The translations under genes and the position numbers were made by a program. Shown here in pieces: positions 1 through 8,124 of a DNA stretch of 64,000 bases. Source of the DNA: CAIVAT01 sp964473485. Its GTDB lineage: Bacteria > Bacteroidota > Bacteroidia > Bacteroidales > FEN-979. The notes below the pieces were generated by a model. It saw only the letters and a list, made by a program, of their open reading frames with translations, was not told the origin of the DNA and did no database searches. Each line of letters opens with the position of its first letter. Position 1 is the stretch's first letter. The stretch lies in the NCBI GenBank assembly GCA_964473485.1, contig CAYYPH010000001.1, forward strand, positions 496,001-560,000. Reading direction: 5' to 3'.

Positions 1-291
1 TCCTTTTTCCGGCTTCAGCCTGACGGGTCGCTTCTTCCTGCTGATTATCAAGGCGATGCCGACATCAACTACAATCTCTTCAACCTTGATTTCACCTATA
101 TCTGGAATTTTGCACCTGGTAGCCAGGTCAGCGTAATGTGGAAACACGCAATAAACACCTACGACAACGAAATCAACAGAAATTTCTTCGACGATTTCAG
201 GAAAACCCTCTTGGCTCCTTCATCCAACTCCTTCTCTATCAGGGTTATCTATTACCTGGACGCGCTGTACTTTAAAAGAAAGAAATCATAA
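1..291 (+). CDS. C-terminal end of an outer-membrane barrel protein, DUF5916-like (partial)
   Basis: An open frame enters from the left edge and runs 96 codons to a TAA at 289-291; the start lies outside the window. The visible tail alternates aromatic and polar residues as in beta-strands (for example FTYIWNFAPGSQVSVMWKH) and ends with strands rich in Y and F (SFSIRVIYYLDALYFKRKKS). From memory, Bacteroidota DUF5916 proteins (an N-terminal CBM9-like domain followed by an outer-membrane barrel) end in much the same way, with an 'APGS...VWK' strand and a 'NSFS..YYLD' strand. The barrel nature is visible; the family name is inference from this short tail. It converges with the minus-strand gene that ends at 309. 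Confidence 0.6.
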   Translation, partial: SFFRLQPDGSLLPADYQGDADINYNLFNLDFTYIWNFAPGSQVSVMWKHAINTYDNEINRNFFDDFRKTLLAPSSNSFSIRVIYYLDALYFKRKKS

Positions 292-308
292 CAGGGAGAT
301 AAGATTCT

Positions 309-1442
309 TCAGTTATCCGGTGTTTTTTTATCCAGGCTGATAAAATCGAGAACCTCACCACGGTCATTGTAGGCAAAGATTTTCATCCTTGTTGCCGAAA
401 CATCGATGATCAAAAAATTGTAATCCTTTACCTGTTTAACGGTGTAAGATGCCGCAACCGGTTTTTGCAACGGTGCGCCGGCCGAACCGGCCACCAGATG
501 GACAATACCGTTTACACTGTTATGCTGGTAAAAATGAGAATGTCCTGATAATACAAGATCCACTCCCGTATAGTCAAAGACCTTCCGGGTGATTTCAATC
601 ATCGCCTGATTCTCACCATGTCCGCCTTTGCAATAGGCCGGGGCATGCGACATGACAAGTTTCCATGCAGCCCTGCTGTAAGCCAGATCCTGCTTAATAA
701 ATTCAAACTGTGGAGACCCTTCGTGGTAAGGGATCTCCTGATTCATACAAACGACATGGAGATCTCCGTAATCAAAAGAAAAGTAATCACCGGTACCTGA
801 TGCTGACCGGGGTGAACGGCTGAACGCGATGGCATTATCCTTCCATCCTTCGTGGGGACCCGGTGTATTGAAATAAGGAACAGATACGGTTATCTCTTGA
901 AATTCAGATACAAAGAATTCTGTTTTCCAGGATTCATAGGAGTCCTTCCTGCACAGTCCGCCTCCCAAAAGTAACACCATGGGATCTGCTGATTTGACGA
1001 GGCCGGCAATTCTTTTGAAGACCTGCGTGCCGGTATGGTTACCGGCCATCCAGGCAAAACGGAATGGCATCCCCGGCGTAACCGCCGTAAAAAAACTGAA
1101 GACAGGCGAAGTTGTATCGAGCTGCGAAACCAGGTATTTATACCTTGTCGCCGGGACAAGCCCGGTAAGTTCTATGGCGTGGACAAAGGTGGTTTCCGTT
1201 GTCTTCCTGATCTCTTTGGTTGATGAGGAGAATTCGGCTACAGTATCGGTTCCAAATTTAACGGTAACAGCGTCCCTGCTGTCGCACTCAACCAACACCC
1301 ACACCGAGTGAGGGGTAACTCCCTGAAGGAATGGCTGCATCAGTATCTTTGCCTGCAAACAACCGGCAACCATCAACGCTACCAGAACAAACAGAAAACG
1401 TGTGAATTGCTGATACGCTATTCGGAAAGAATTTTCCTTCAT
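309..1442 (-). CDS. Metallophosphoesterase-like lipoprotein with a degenerate metal site
   Basis: 377 aa. The N-terminus is a lipoprotein signal (VAGC, Cys28), so the protein should sit in the cell envelope. Residues about 32-120 resemble the fibronectin-like N-terminal domain of purple acid phosphatases, and residues about 125-350 have the calcineurin-like layout. The metal-binding motifs are broken. The GDxG position reads GNHT (N135), the GDxxY position reads GGGL (G161), and GNHE reads GPHE (P196, H197). The later histidines remain: MSHAP (H266) and GHSH (H301, H303). Two aspartates and the asparagine that hold the dinuclear centre are therefore missing, so catalysis is doubtful. It lies 15 bp downstream of the OB-fold lipoprotein gene and is probably cotranscribed with it. 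Confidence 0.75.
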   Translation of the reverse strand: MKENSFRIAYQQFTRFLFVLVALMVAGCLQAKILMQPFLQGVTPHSVWVLVECDSRDAVTVKFGTDTVAEFSSSTKEIRKTTETTFVHAIELTGLVPATRYKYLVSQLDTTSPVFSFFTAVTPGMPFRFAWMAGNHTGTQVFKRIAGLVKSADPMVLLLGGGLCRKDSYESWKTEFFVSEFQEITVSVPYFNTPGPHEGWKDNAIAFSRSPRSASGTGDYFSFDYGDLHVVCMNQEIPYHEGSPQFEFIKQDLAYSRAAWKLVMSHAPAYCKGGHGENQAMIEITRKVFDYTGVDLVLSGHSHFYQHNSVNGIVHLVAGSAGAPLQKPVAASYTVKQVKDYNFLIIDVSATRMKIFAYNDRGEVLDFISLDKKTPDN

Positions 1443-1457
1443 CGGGTAACCGAAGGA

Positions 1458-2156
1458 TTACTTCAGTTTGGCATTTTCTACAATTACTTCGTAAAAGTAA
1501 CCTGCGCCAAAATCCTTGTTAACCGCCACTGTACCTTCAATCACCACGACAGCCCCGACGGTGGTGGAGTCGGTGGTGGTAACCGTAAGATCATATTTAT
1601 CGTTCTCTTTTGTTCCATCCTGTATATGGACCCAGTTGCGGTTCATGATCTGGGAGGAGAATTTTACGACTTCCCCCCTTACTCTTACAACCTTTCCGGC
1701 GTATTCCCCAAAGTTTGAAAATAACTCGGCAATGGTGATGCCACCTTCGGCTTTCGGAACATTAATGCCCGTCTTTTCAGGCACAGGCTGGCGGCCTGAG
1801 GGACGCTGAACCATCTTTTGGGGCTCGGCCGTTATGGGCTGATCGGTAAAGTTCTCTACGAAAAGGATGCTTGGAAAAGTCCGTTTCAACTCCCGGCTTG
1901 CAAAATTCTTCATCTCCATGCTGCCCGACCAGTAATAAGTCCCCCCCTCCTTAACATCGGCCTGGTTGATGGCCATCCAGTATTCATTTCCGTCCTCCGT
2001 AGCCCGGATATATGTGTAGGCAGAAGTCTGTATAACTTCCTCCACTTCAACCTCGTGGGCATTCGAAGCCAGTTTCACCCGTTCTTTGCAAGCCTGGAAA
2101 GTGATCAGAATTCCACTGATCACAACTAAAAGCACTAACCTGATTCTCATTTTCAT
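1458..2156 (-). CDS. OB-fold lipoprotein of unknown function
   Basis: 232 aa from the ATG at 2156, chosen because it gives a clean lipoprotein signal (MKMRIRLVLLVV... with lipobox FQAC). A GTG at 2234 in the same frame would add 26 residues before the signal and is less likely. Two conserved-looking regions are visible. Residues about 35-100 include YTYIRATEDGNEYWMAI and MKNFASRELKRTF. A C-terminal OB-fold-like region (about 145-230) includes GKVVRVRGEVV and NWVHIQDGT. Similar two-part proteins are found in bacterial respiratory and cytochrome gene neighbourhoods, but I know of no proven function. It is divergent from the heme b gene at 2288. Confidence 0.65.
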   Translation of the reverse strand: MKMRIRLVLLVVISGILITFQACKERVKLASNAHEVEVEEVIQTSAYTYIRATEDGNEYWMAINQADVKEGGTYYWSGSMEMKNFASRELKRTFPSILFVENFTDQPITAEPQKMVQRPSGRQPVPEKTGINVPKAEGGITIAELFSNFGEYAGKVVRVRGEVVKFSSQIMNRNWVHIQDGTKENDKYDLTVTTTDSTTVGAVVVIEGTVAVNKDFGAGYFYEVIVENAKLK

Positions 2157-2250
2157 ATCTTTGTCTGTTAATAACTGATTCGTGGGCATCAGCACACCTG
2201 ACGAGGTTCCATGGTACGGAATACCAGGGATCACCAGCCTGATTCCACTG

Positions 2251-2258
2251 CAAAACTA
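2251..2258 (-). promoter_or_regulatory. Predicted -7 element for the OB-fold lipoprotein/phosphoesterase pair
   Basis: The minus strand reads TAGTTTTG, a full match to the Bacteroidota -7 consensus TAnnTTTG, about 95 bp before the chosen ATG at 2156. No good -33 element is seen at the usual distance. Confidence 0.4.
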
Positions 2259-2287
2259 ATGAATATTCACAATCCCCAGGAGAATTA

Positions 2288-3154
2288 ATGACAGCATCAC
2301 ACCGCTTTTATGTTTTCATTCTCGGCGCCCTGGTCATCATCACCGTTGCCTACGTCGGGTATTCAGGTTATACTTACTACACCACTCCCTTGCAGGAAAG
2401 GTTCTATCATGAAAACCACCAGGCACTCAAACCCGGTGGAAGCTGGGGTCACGGCCTTGGGATCGCCGGGTCATTTGCCATGCTGGTCGGCGTGGCCTCG
2501 TATATGATCCGCAAGCGGAGCCGCACCCTGGCCAGGTTCGGAAAACTAAAACACTGGCTTGAGTTTCACATCTTTCTTTGCACCCTGGGCCCCGCCCTTG
2601 TCCTGTTTCATACCTCTTTCAAATTCGGAGGGATCGTTGCTGTAAGTTTCTGGAGCATGGTTGCCGTTTTCCTGAGCGGAATCATAGGCCGGTTCATTTA
2701 CATCCAGATCCCGAGAAGCATTGAAGGCAGGGAACTGACGGCACAGGAGATCGGCGAAATGCGCACAAATCTGATTCAGCAGATTGCCGCTGAAACGCCT
2801 GAATCATTTCACGGGGTACAAAAGATCAGTGTCGTTTCAGATCTTCAGCAAAGGAAGGAGTCGGCAAAATCATTTCCGGGTTTCTTCTCATCCTATCGCA
2901 GAAACAAGCTGATAATAATGGAATTGAAAACCGAAATGGCACTATCGGGGATCAAGGCTGATACGATGCGAAAGATCATCGGCCTGGTAAAAAAGGAGTT
3001 GAAGCTGAGCCGCAGAATCGAACGGCTCGATGGCATGCAACGGCTTTTCAGGTACTGGCATGTGGCCCATCTGCCCTTTGCGATCGTGATGCTGATCATT
3101 ATGATCGTTCATGTGGTGGTGACAATCTTATTCGGTTATCGTTGGATCTTTTAA
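2288..3154 (+). CDS. Inner-membrane bis-heme b electron-transfer protein
   Basis: 288 aa with about five predicted membrane helices (about 8-28, 55-74, 92-110, 114-138, 260-285). Two helices each carry a pair of histidines 14 residues apart: H94/H108 and H261/H275. This is the arrangement used by cytochrome b and ferric-reductase-like proteins to hold two stacked b hemes across the membrane. The segment at about 145-250 is a soluble charged loop, probably cytoplasmic. The next gene, a membrane-anchored Fe-S flavoprotein, begins 10 bp downstream and is the likely redox partner. The heme ligation is inference from His spacing; the direction of electron flow (quinol oxidation or reduction) cannot be read from sequence. 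Confidence 0.75.
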   Translation: MTASHRFYVFILGALVIITVAYVGYSGYTYYTTPLQERFYHENHQALKPGGSWGHGLGIAGSFAMLVGVASYMIRKRSRTLARFGKLKHWLEFHIFLCTLGPALVLFHTSFKFGGIVAVSFWSMVAVFLSGIIGRFIYIQIPRSIEGRELTAQEIGEMRTNLIQQIAAETPESFHGVQKISVVSDLQQRKESAKSFPGFFSSYRRNKLIIMELKTEMALSGIKADTMRKIIGLVKKELKLSRRIERLDGMQRLFRYWHVAHLPFAIVMLIIMIVHVVVTILFGYRWIF

Positions 3155-3164
3155 TATTGTCATC

Positions 3165-4496
3165 TTGGATGACCTGATTGAAATATTGGTCTATGTCATT
3201 ACCGGCCTGCTGTGCATCGTTGCGGTTTTAATCTATTTGCGGAGGCAAAAACGTCAGTCGGATTTGGTTTCGGAGAAAATCGGGCATGCGAGGGCCGAAG
3301 GTCTTTTTGAGCCCGTTTCGCTGCATCCGGTAGTGAACCCGAATGCCTGCATTCAGACCGGGGCCTGCATACTTGCCTGCCCTGAAAAGGACATCCTGGG
3401 GATCAGGAACGGAAAAGCCACGACCATCAATGCCTCGCGCTGTGTGGGCCACGGCGCCTGTTTCCATGCATGCCCCACCCAGGCGATCACCCTGTGCATC
3501 GGCACTGAAAAGAGGGGTGTTGAATTGCCGCATGTAGACCAGAACTTCGAAACCAACGTGCCCGGGTTGTTCATTGCCGGAGAACTGGGTGGCATGGGGT
3601 TGATAAAAAATGCCGTCGAACAGGGCAAGCAAGCTGTTTCCAATATCGTTAAAAAGGGTATGGGCAATCATACTGCTGAATATGACCTTGTGATTGTCGG
3701 GGCGGGACCGGCCGGAATTTCAGCCTCGCTGGCCGCTAAAAAACACAACCTCAGGTTTATCACTCTTGATCAGGATACCCTTGGCGGCACCGTGTTTACC
3801 TTTCCACGCTCAAAAGTAGTCATGACCGCTCCAATGGACCTGCCCATGCACGGGAAAGTAAAATTGTACGAAACCAACAAAACTGAACTTTTAAAACTCT
3901 GGTTGGAGATCCTTGAAAAATACCAGATCACCGTAAGAGAACAAACGAAAGTGGAATCGATCGCCCGCGAAAATTCATATTTCCGCCTGCTGACATCCGG
4001 TGCCGGTGAATTCACCGCTAAGTACGTGATCCTGGCCATCGGCCGGAGGGGTTCTCCCAGGAAACTTGGAATTGAAGGTGAAAATCTTGAAAAGGTCGCC
4101 TACCGCCTGCTTGAACCTGAACAGATCGCCGGGAAAAAGATCATCGTGGTGGGTGGAGGCGATTCAGCCATCGAGTCGGCGCTGCTGCTTGCCGGCCGTA
4201 ACGAGGTGATCCTCTCCTACCGCGGGGACTCCTTTGCCCGGATCAAACCAAAGAATCAGGCCAATATCAATGCCGCTGCACAAGCCGGACTCATCGATGT
4301 TCAGTTTGGTTCACAGTTAACCGCGATTGAACCGGAGGTGGTTCACCTATCCTGGTCAACCGCCGGCAAACCAGATCAGCAGATACCGAATGACCTTGTG
4401 TATATTTTTGCCGGCGGCGAATTGCCAACACAGTTCCTTTCAAAAGCGGGGATCATCATTACAAAGAAATTCGGTGAAGCCATCCTGAAGCATTGA
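3165..4496 (+). CDS. Membrane-anchored ferredoxin-flavoprotein oxidoreductase
   Basis: 443 aa, starting at a TTG (no nearby in-frame ATG). Order: one N-terminal membrane helix (about 6-24); two cluster motifs C62-x5-C68-x3-C72-P and C93-x5-C99-x3-C103-P; a segment reading FETNVPGLFIAGELGG (about 128-143); then a thioredoxin-reductase-like FAD/NAD(P) domain with IVGAGPAGISA (about 177) and a second Rossmann motif VVGGGDSAIESA. Each Fe-S motif lacks the second cysteine of CxxCxxCxxxCP (T65 and H96). As I recall this is common in this family and is not damage. It probably transfers electrons between a cytoplasmic NAD(P)H or thiol pool and the adjacent heme b protein. It forms an operon with the gene ending at 3154. 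Confidence 0.8.
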   Translation: MDDLIEILVYVITGLLCIVAVLIYLRRQKRQSDLVSEKIGHARAEGLFEPVSLHPVVNPNACIQTGACILACPEKDILGIRNGKATTINASRCVGHGACFHACPTQAITLCIGTEKRGVELPHVDQNFETNVPGLFIAGELGGMGLIKNAVEQGKQAVSNIVKKGMGNHTAEYDLVIVGAGPAGISASLAAKKHNLRFITLDQDTLGGTVFTFPRSKVVMTAPMDLPMHGKVKLYETNKTELLKLWLEILEKYQITVREQTKVESIARENSYFRLLTSGAGEFTAKYVILAIGRRGSPRKLGIEGENLEKVAYRLLEPEQIAGKKIIVVGGGDSAIESALLLAGRNEVILSYRGDSFARIKPKNQANINAAAQAGLIDVQFGSQLTAIEPEVVHLSWSTAGKPDQQIPNDLVYIFAGGELPTQFLSKAGIIITKKFGEAILKH

Positions 4497-4553
4497 ATAT
4501 CAATCATTTTCTTTTGAAAGTATACTATCATTAGCCAGATCGTCGTTACGGCT

Positions 4554-4583
4554 TGGTTTGTCAATCATAAAAATGTAGATTTG
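4554..4583 (+). promoter_or_regulatory. Predicted promoter of the multiheme cytochrome operon
   Basis: TTG at 4554-4556, a 19-bp spacer, then TAGATTTG at 4576-4583 fit the Bacteroidota pattern TTG-N19-TAnnTTTG. The -7 ends 18 bp before the ATG at 4602. This suggests that the cytochromes and barrel can be transcribed separately from the heme b/flavoprotein pair just upstream. Confidence 0.55.
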
Positions 4584-4601
4584 TAGTTTGAAACCCTGTT
4601 T

Positions 4602-6185
4602 ATGAAACAAGGTACTATCCTATTTCTTCTCATACTTTTACTGCCGTTGGCTGGTTACGGGCAAATCTCGCCGGGCAAGCTTACTGCCGTTCATGCACAT
4701 CTTGAAGGAATCAGTAACTGCACCAAGTGCCACACCCTCGGCGACAAGGTAACGAACGACAAGTGCCTTGCCTGCCATACGGAGCTGAAATCGCGCATCG
4801 ACCTCAACCTGGGTTATCATGCTTCGGCAGAGATTAAAGGACACAATTGCACAAAATGCCACAGCGACCATCATGGAGTCAATTTCCAGATCATCCGGTT
4901 CGATAAGGATAAATTCAACCATCAGCTTACGGGTTACCCTTTGACAGGGGCGCATGCCGGCCGCCAGTGCACCGACTGTCATAAAAAGCAATTCATTACC
5001 GACAACCGCCTAAAAAACAAGAAGTTCACCTACCTTGGCCTAAACCGGCAATGTGTAACCTGTCATGAAGACTATCACCAGAAAACCTTGTCGCAGCAAT
5101 GCGGTGATTGTCATTCCGACCGTTCATTCAAGCCAGCCACCGGTTTCAGTCACGACCGATCAAAATTCAGGCTGGCCGGAAGTCACCGGGAGGTCGCCTG
5201 CGAAAAATGCCACAAAATAACCACCAGGGACGGTAAAAAATTCCAGGAATTCAAAGGAGTGCCATTCCAGGGATGTGTAAGTTGCCATTCCGACCCTCAC
5301 CAGAACCGGTTCGGGCAGCAATGCGCCCAATGTCATACTGAAGTTTCATTTAAGGCTATTAAGGGAAACAGCAATTTCGACCATGCACTGACCAGGTTCC
5401 CGCTCACCGGCAAGCATGCGCAGGTAAGCTGCAAGTCTTGCCATAAATCAGGCATTTCGGCAGCGATCAGCTTTGCCCGCTGTTCTGATTGTCACACCGA
5501 CTACCACCAGGGCCAGTTCGGCACCGGGCCAAGCAGCAGTGATTGCCGGGAGTGTCACTCCACCAAGGGTTTTCAGGGATCTTCATATTCAATTGAAAGA
5601 CATAATCAGGGATCATTCAGGCTTGAAGGGGCACACCTTGCCACACCATGCATTGCCTGCCATAAAAAGAACGGACAGTGGACCTTTCGCCAGATCGGCC
5701 TGCAATGCGCTGATTGTCATACCGACATCCATGAAGGGTACATCAGCCAGGATTACTATCCCGGAAAGAGTTGCCGTGTTTGCCACAATTCCTCTTCCTG
5801 GGCCGATGTCTCCTTCGATCATGAGAAAACCGGTTTCCGGCTTTCGGATGTACACCGGAAGAAGTCCTGCCGCGATTGTCACTTCAACGCTGATCAAAAT
5901 GGTACACTGGCCCAGCGGTTCGCCGTAATGGATGGTTCGTGCAATCAGTGCCATTCCGATAATCATGCCGGACAGTTTGACCGCGGCGGCGTTACCGATT
6001 GCCTGCGGTGTCATGAAGAAAACCTATGGAAGATCGACAGGTTTGATCATGACAGGACTGCGTTTAAACTGGATGGCAGTCATCAGAACGTACCCTGCCA
6101 GAAATGTCACAAACAAGTCACCGAAAATAACCGAACGTTCATCCTTTACAAAATAAAAGAGTGGAAATGCGAAAATTGCCATTGA
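4602..6185 (+). CDS. 20-heme c-type cytochrome, secreted
   Basis: 527 aa with a signal peptide ending near GYGQ (about 20). I count 20 CXXCH heme-attachment motifs, from CTKCH near residue 40 to CENCH, which is the last five residues of the protein. The body is a repeated three-heme module of roughly 75-80 residues. A typical module has a CxxCH followed by D-x-H-x-GQFG, a second CxxCH, an FDHxxTxFxLxGxH stretch, and a third CxxCH. The histidines in the non-heme part are candidates for the second axial ligand. This resembles class III-type cytochromes built into a wire. It overlaps the next cytochrome gene by 19-25 bp, and a beta-barrel gene follows that. Expected location: periplasm or outer-membrane complex. 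Confidence 0.92.
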   Translation: MKQGTILFLLILLLPLAGYGQISPGKLTAVHAHLEGISNCTKCHTLGDKVTNDKCLACHTELKSRIDLNLGYHASAEIKGHNCTKCHSDHHGVNFQIIRFDKDKFNHQLTGYPLTGAHAGRQCTDCHKKQFITDNRLKNKKFTYLGLNRQCVTCHEDYHQKTLSQQCGDCHSDRSFKPATGFSHDRSKFRLAGSHREVACEKCHKITTRDGKKFQEFKGVPFQGCVSCHSDPHQNRFGQQCAQCHTEVSFKAIKGNSNFDHALTRFPLTGKHAQVSCKSCHKSGISAAISFARCSDCHTDYHQGQFGTGPSSSDCRECHSTKGFQGSSYSIERHNQGSFRLEGAHLATPCIACHKKNGQWTFRQIGLQCADCHTDIHEGYISQDYYPGKSCRVCHNSSSWADVSFDHEKTGFRLSDVHRKKSCRDCHFNADQNGTLAQRFAVMDGSCNQCHSDNHAGQFDRGGVTDCLRCHEENLWKIDRFDHDRTAFKLDGSHQNVPCQKCHKQVTENNRTFILYKIKEWKCENCH

Positions 6186-8122
6186 TCATAGCAGCGACGG
6201 TCATTTTTGTCTTCGCCTATGCAGGTATGAAGTCGGACTCTCCGCACGGTGCCGGTTTCTCATACAGTTGTGACCTGTGCCACAGCCCCAAAGGATGGAA
6301 ACTGGACAAGGATATCTATGCATTCGACCACAATAAAACAGCGCTTCCGCTCACCGGGAAGCACCAGGCCCTGGATTGCCGCCAGTGCCATGTTTCGCTG
6401 GTTTTCTCCGATGCCGGGTCAGAATGTTCCGATTGTCATACAGATATACACTACCAGACGGTCGGTCCCGATTGCGGGAGATGCCACACACCGGAATCCT
6501 GGATCGTTAACAATATCAACGACATACACCGGAAAAGCCGTTTTCCGCTGCTCGGGGCCCATTACACCACCGATTGTTCCGAATGCCACAAATCAGCCTC
6601 CCTGCTTAGGTTCGAACCGCTTCCAACGGAATGCTACGCCTGCCATCAGAACGACTACAATGCCACCACCAGCCCCAACCACGTACAGGCCGGGTACTCA
6701 ACAAATTGCACGGAATGTCACAGGATAAACAGCTTTTCATGGACCACGACCGATGTCGATCACTCCTTTTTCCCGCTTACTGCCGGTCATGCGATCAGCG
6801 ATTGTTTTCGATGCCATACACCTGGTAACTATTCCAACATCTCCCGCGAATGTGTTTCCTGCCACCTCGACACCTACAATGCCACCACCAACCCGAAACA
6901 CCAGGATGCCAAATTCCCGGTCACCTGCGAAGTGTGCCATACGACCAATCCCGGCTGGAAACCAGCGACCCTGAACCATGACTTCTTCCCGCTCACCAGC
7001 GGCCATTCACAGGTGGAATGCGCCAACTGCCACATCAACGGTAATTATACCAACACTCCAACGGCATGTGTTGCCTGCCACCTCGAAGATTATACCAATA
7101 CCACCAATCCGAATCATGCCAATGCAAACATTCCGCAGACCTGCGCCGACTGTCATACGACCAATCCCGGGTGGACACCTGCCACCTTCCTGACACATGA
7201 CCCGCTGTTCCCCATTTACTCCGGCGAACACCAGAACCAATGGAACAAATGCCAGGATTGTCACCCGAACCCTGCCAGCTATGCCGACTTCACCTGCATT
7301 GACTGCCATGATCACAACAAGACCGATATGGATAAGGAGCATGAAGGCCTTCCCGGGTATGCCTACAACAGCCCGGCGTGTTTTGCATGCCATCCGACGG
7401 GCAGCGCTGCAGGAGCGTTCAATCACAACAATACGGGTTTCCCGCTGACCGGGGCCCATACTTCCCAGCCCTGCGGCAACTGTCATGTCAGTGGTTACAC
7501 AGGCACACCCAAGGAGTGTTTCGCCTGCCATACACAGGCCTTTGCCCAAACCGTGAATCCAAATCACAGTGCCCTGAGCATTCCGAATACCTGTGCCGAT
7601 TGTCATACCACCAACCCCGGCTGGAAACCGGCCACTTTCCCCATCCACGGCAATTTTTACCTGCTGACGGGGGCGCATGCCGCCATATCGAACGAATGTG
7701 CCCGCTGCCATAACGGCAATTACACCACCACACCCAACACATGTGCAGGCTGTCACATAGGGAACTACAACCAGACCACCAACCCGCCGCACGCCTCGGC
7801 CCAGTTCCCGACTGACTGCGAGACGTGCCATAACCAGAATAACTGGGTTCCGAGTACCTTCAATCATGACGGGCAGTATTTCCCCATCTATTCAGGGAAA
7901 CACAGGGGGGAATGGACACTTTGCTCCGATTGTCACACAAATCCAGGCAATTATGCGGTTTTCAGCTGTATCGACTGCCATGAACACAACAAACCCGACA
8001 TGGATGATGAACACAGCGGGGTGACCGGTTATGCCTACAACAGTCTTTCCTGTTTCCAGTGCCATCCCGACGGCAGCGCGGCCAAGCTTTTCAAGGCCAA
8101 CGACCTCAGAAAACAAGACTGA
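6167..8122 (+). CDS. 25-heme c-type cytochrome, secreted or membrane-anchored
   Basis: 651 aa from the ATG at 6167; a GTG at 6161 is an alternative. The start lies inside the end of the preceding gene. Its own hydrophobic N-terminus (LPLIIAATVIFVFAYAG) acts as a signal peptide or an anchor, which argues that this is a separate protein. I count 25 CXXCH motifs. A recurring unit of about 65 residues reads roughly: FPLTxGH, CxxCH, GNYTxTPxxC, xxCH, YxxTTNPNH, CxxCHTTNPGWKPA. Two longer units contain FPIYSGxHxxxW followed by CIDCHxHNKxDMDxEH, indicating internal duplication of a larger block. Function as an electron conduit is inferred from heme density and from the barrel gene that follows after 2 bp. 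Confidence 0.92.
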   Translation: MRKLPLIIAATVIFVFAYAGMKSDSPHGAGFSYSCDLCHSPKGWKLDKDIYAFDHNKTALPLTGKHQALDCRQCHVSLVFSDAGSECSDCHTDIHYQTVGPDCGRCHTPESWIVNNINDIHRKSRFPLLGAHYTTDCSECHKSASLLRFEPLPTECYACHQNDYNATTSPNHVQAGYSTNCTECHRINSFSWTTTDVDHSFFPLTAGHAISDCFRCHTPGNYSNISRECVSCHLDTYNATTNPKHQDAKFPVTCEVCHTTNPGWKPATLNHDFFPLTSGHSQVECANCHINGNYTNTPTACVACHLEDYTNTTNPNHANANIPQTCADCHTTNPGWTPATFLTHDPLFPIYSGEHQNQWNKCQDCHPNPASYADFTCIDCHDHNKTDMDKEHEGLPGYAYNSPACFACHPTGSAAGAFNHNNTGFPLTGAHTSQPCGNCHVSGYTGTPKECFACHTQAFAQTVNPNHSALSIPNTCADCHTTNPGWKPATFPIHGNFYLLTGAHAAISNECARCHNGNYTTTPNTCAGCHIGNYNQTTNPPHASAQFPTDCETCHNQNNWVPSTFNHDGQYFPIYSGKHRGEWTLCSDCHTNPGNYAVFSCIDCHEHNKPDMDDEHSGVTGYAYNSLSCFQCHPDGSAAKLFKANDLRKQD

Positions 8123-8124
8123 AG

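Noticed and set aside
3165..3480. Loss of Fe-S clusters in the flavoprotein because each motif has three cysteines
   Set aside because: The C-x5-C-x3-C-P form appears in both motifs and, as I recall, is typical of this family, so it is not evidence of decay.
6161..6185. Possible frameshift joining the two multiheme cytochromes into one protein
   Set aside because: The second frame begins with its own signal-like hydrophobic segment, and the first ends neatly on a complete heme motif, so two overlapping genes are more likely.
7007..7867. A 286-codon open frame on the minus strand inside the 25-heme cytochrome gene
   Set aside because: It is antisense to repeated CXXCH codons, which leave few stops on the other strand; its product is low complexity and has no recognisable family.
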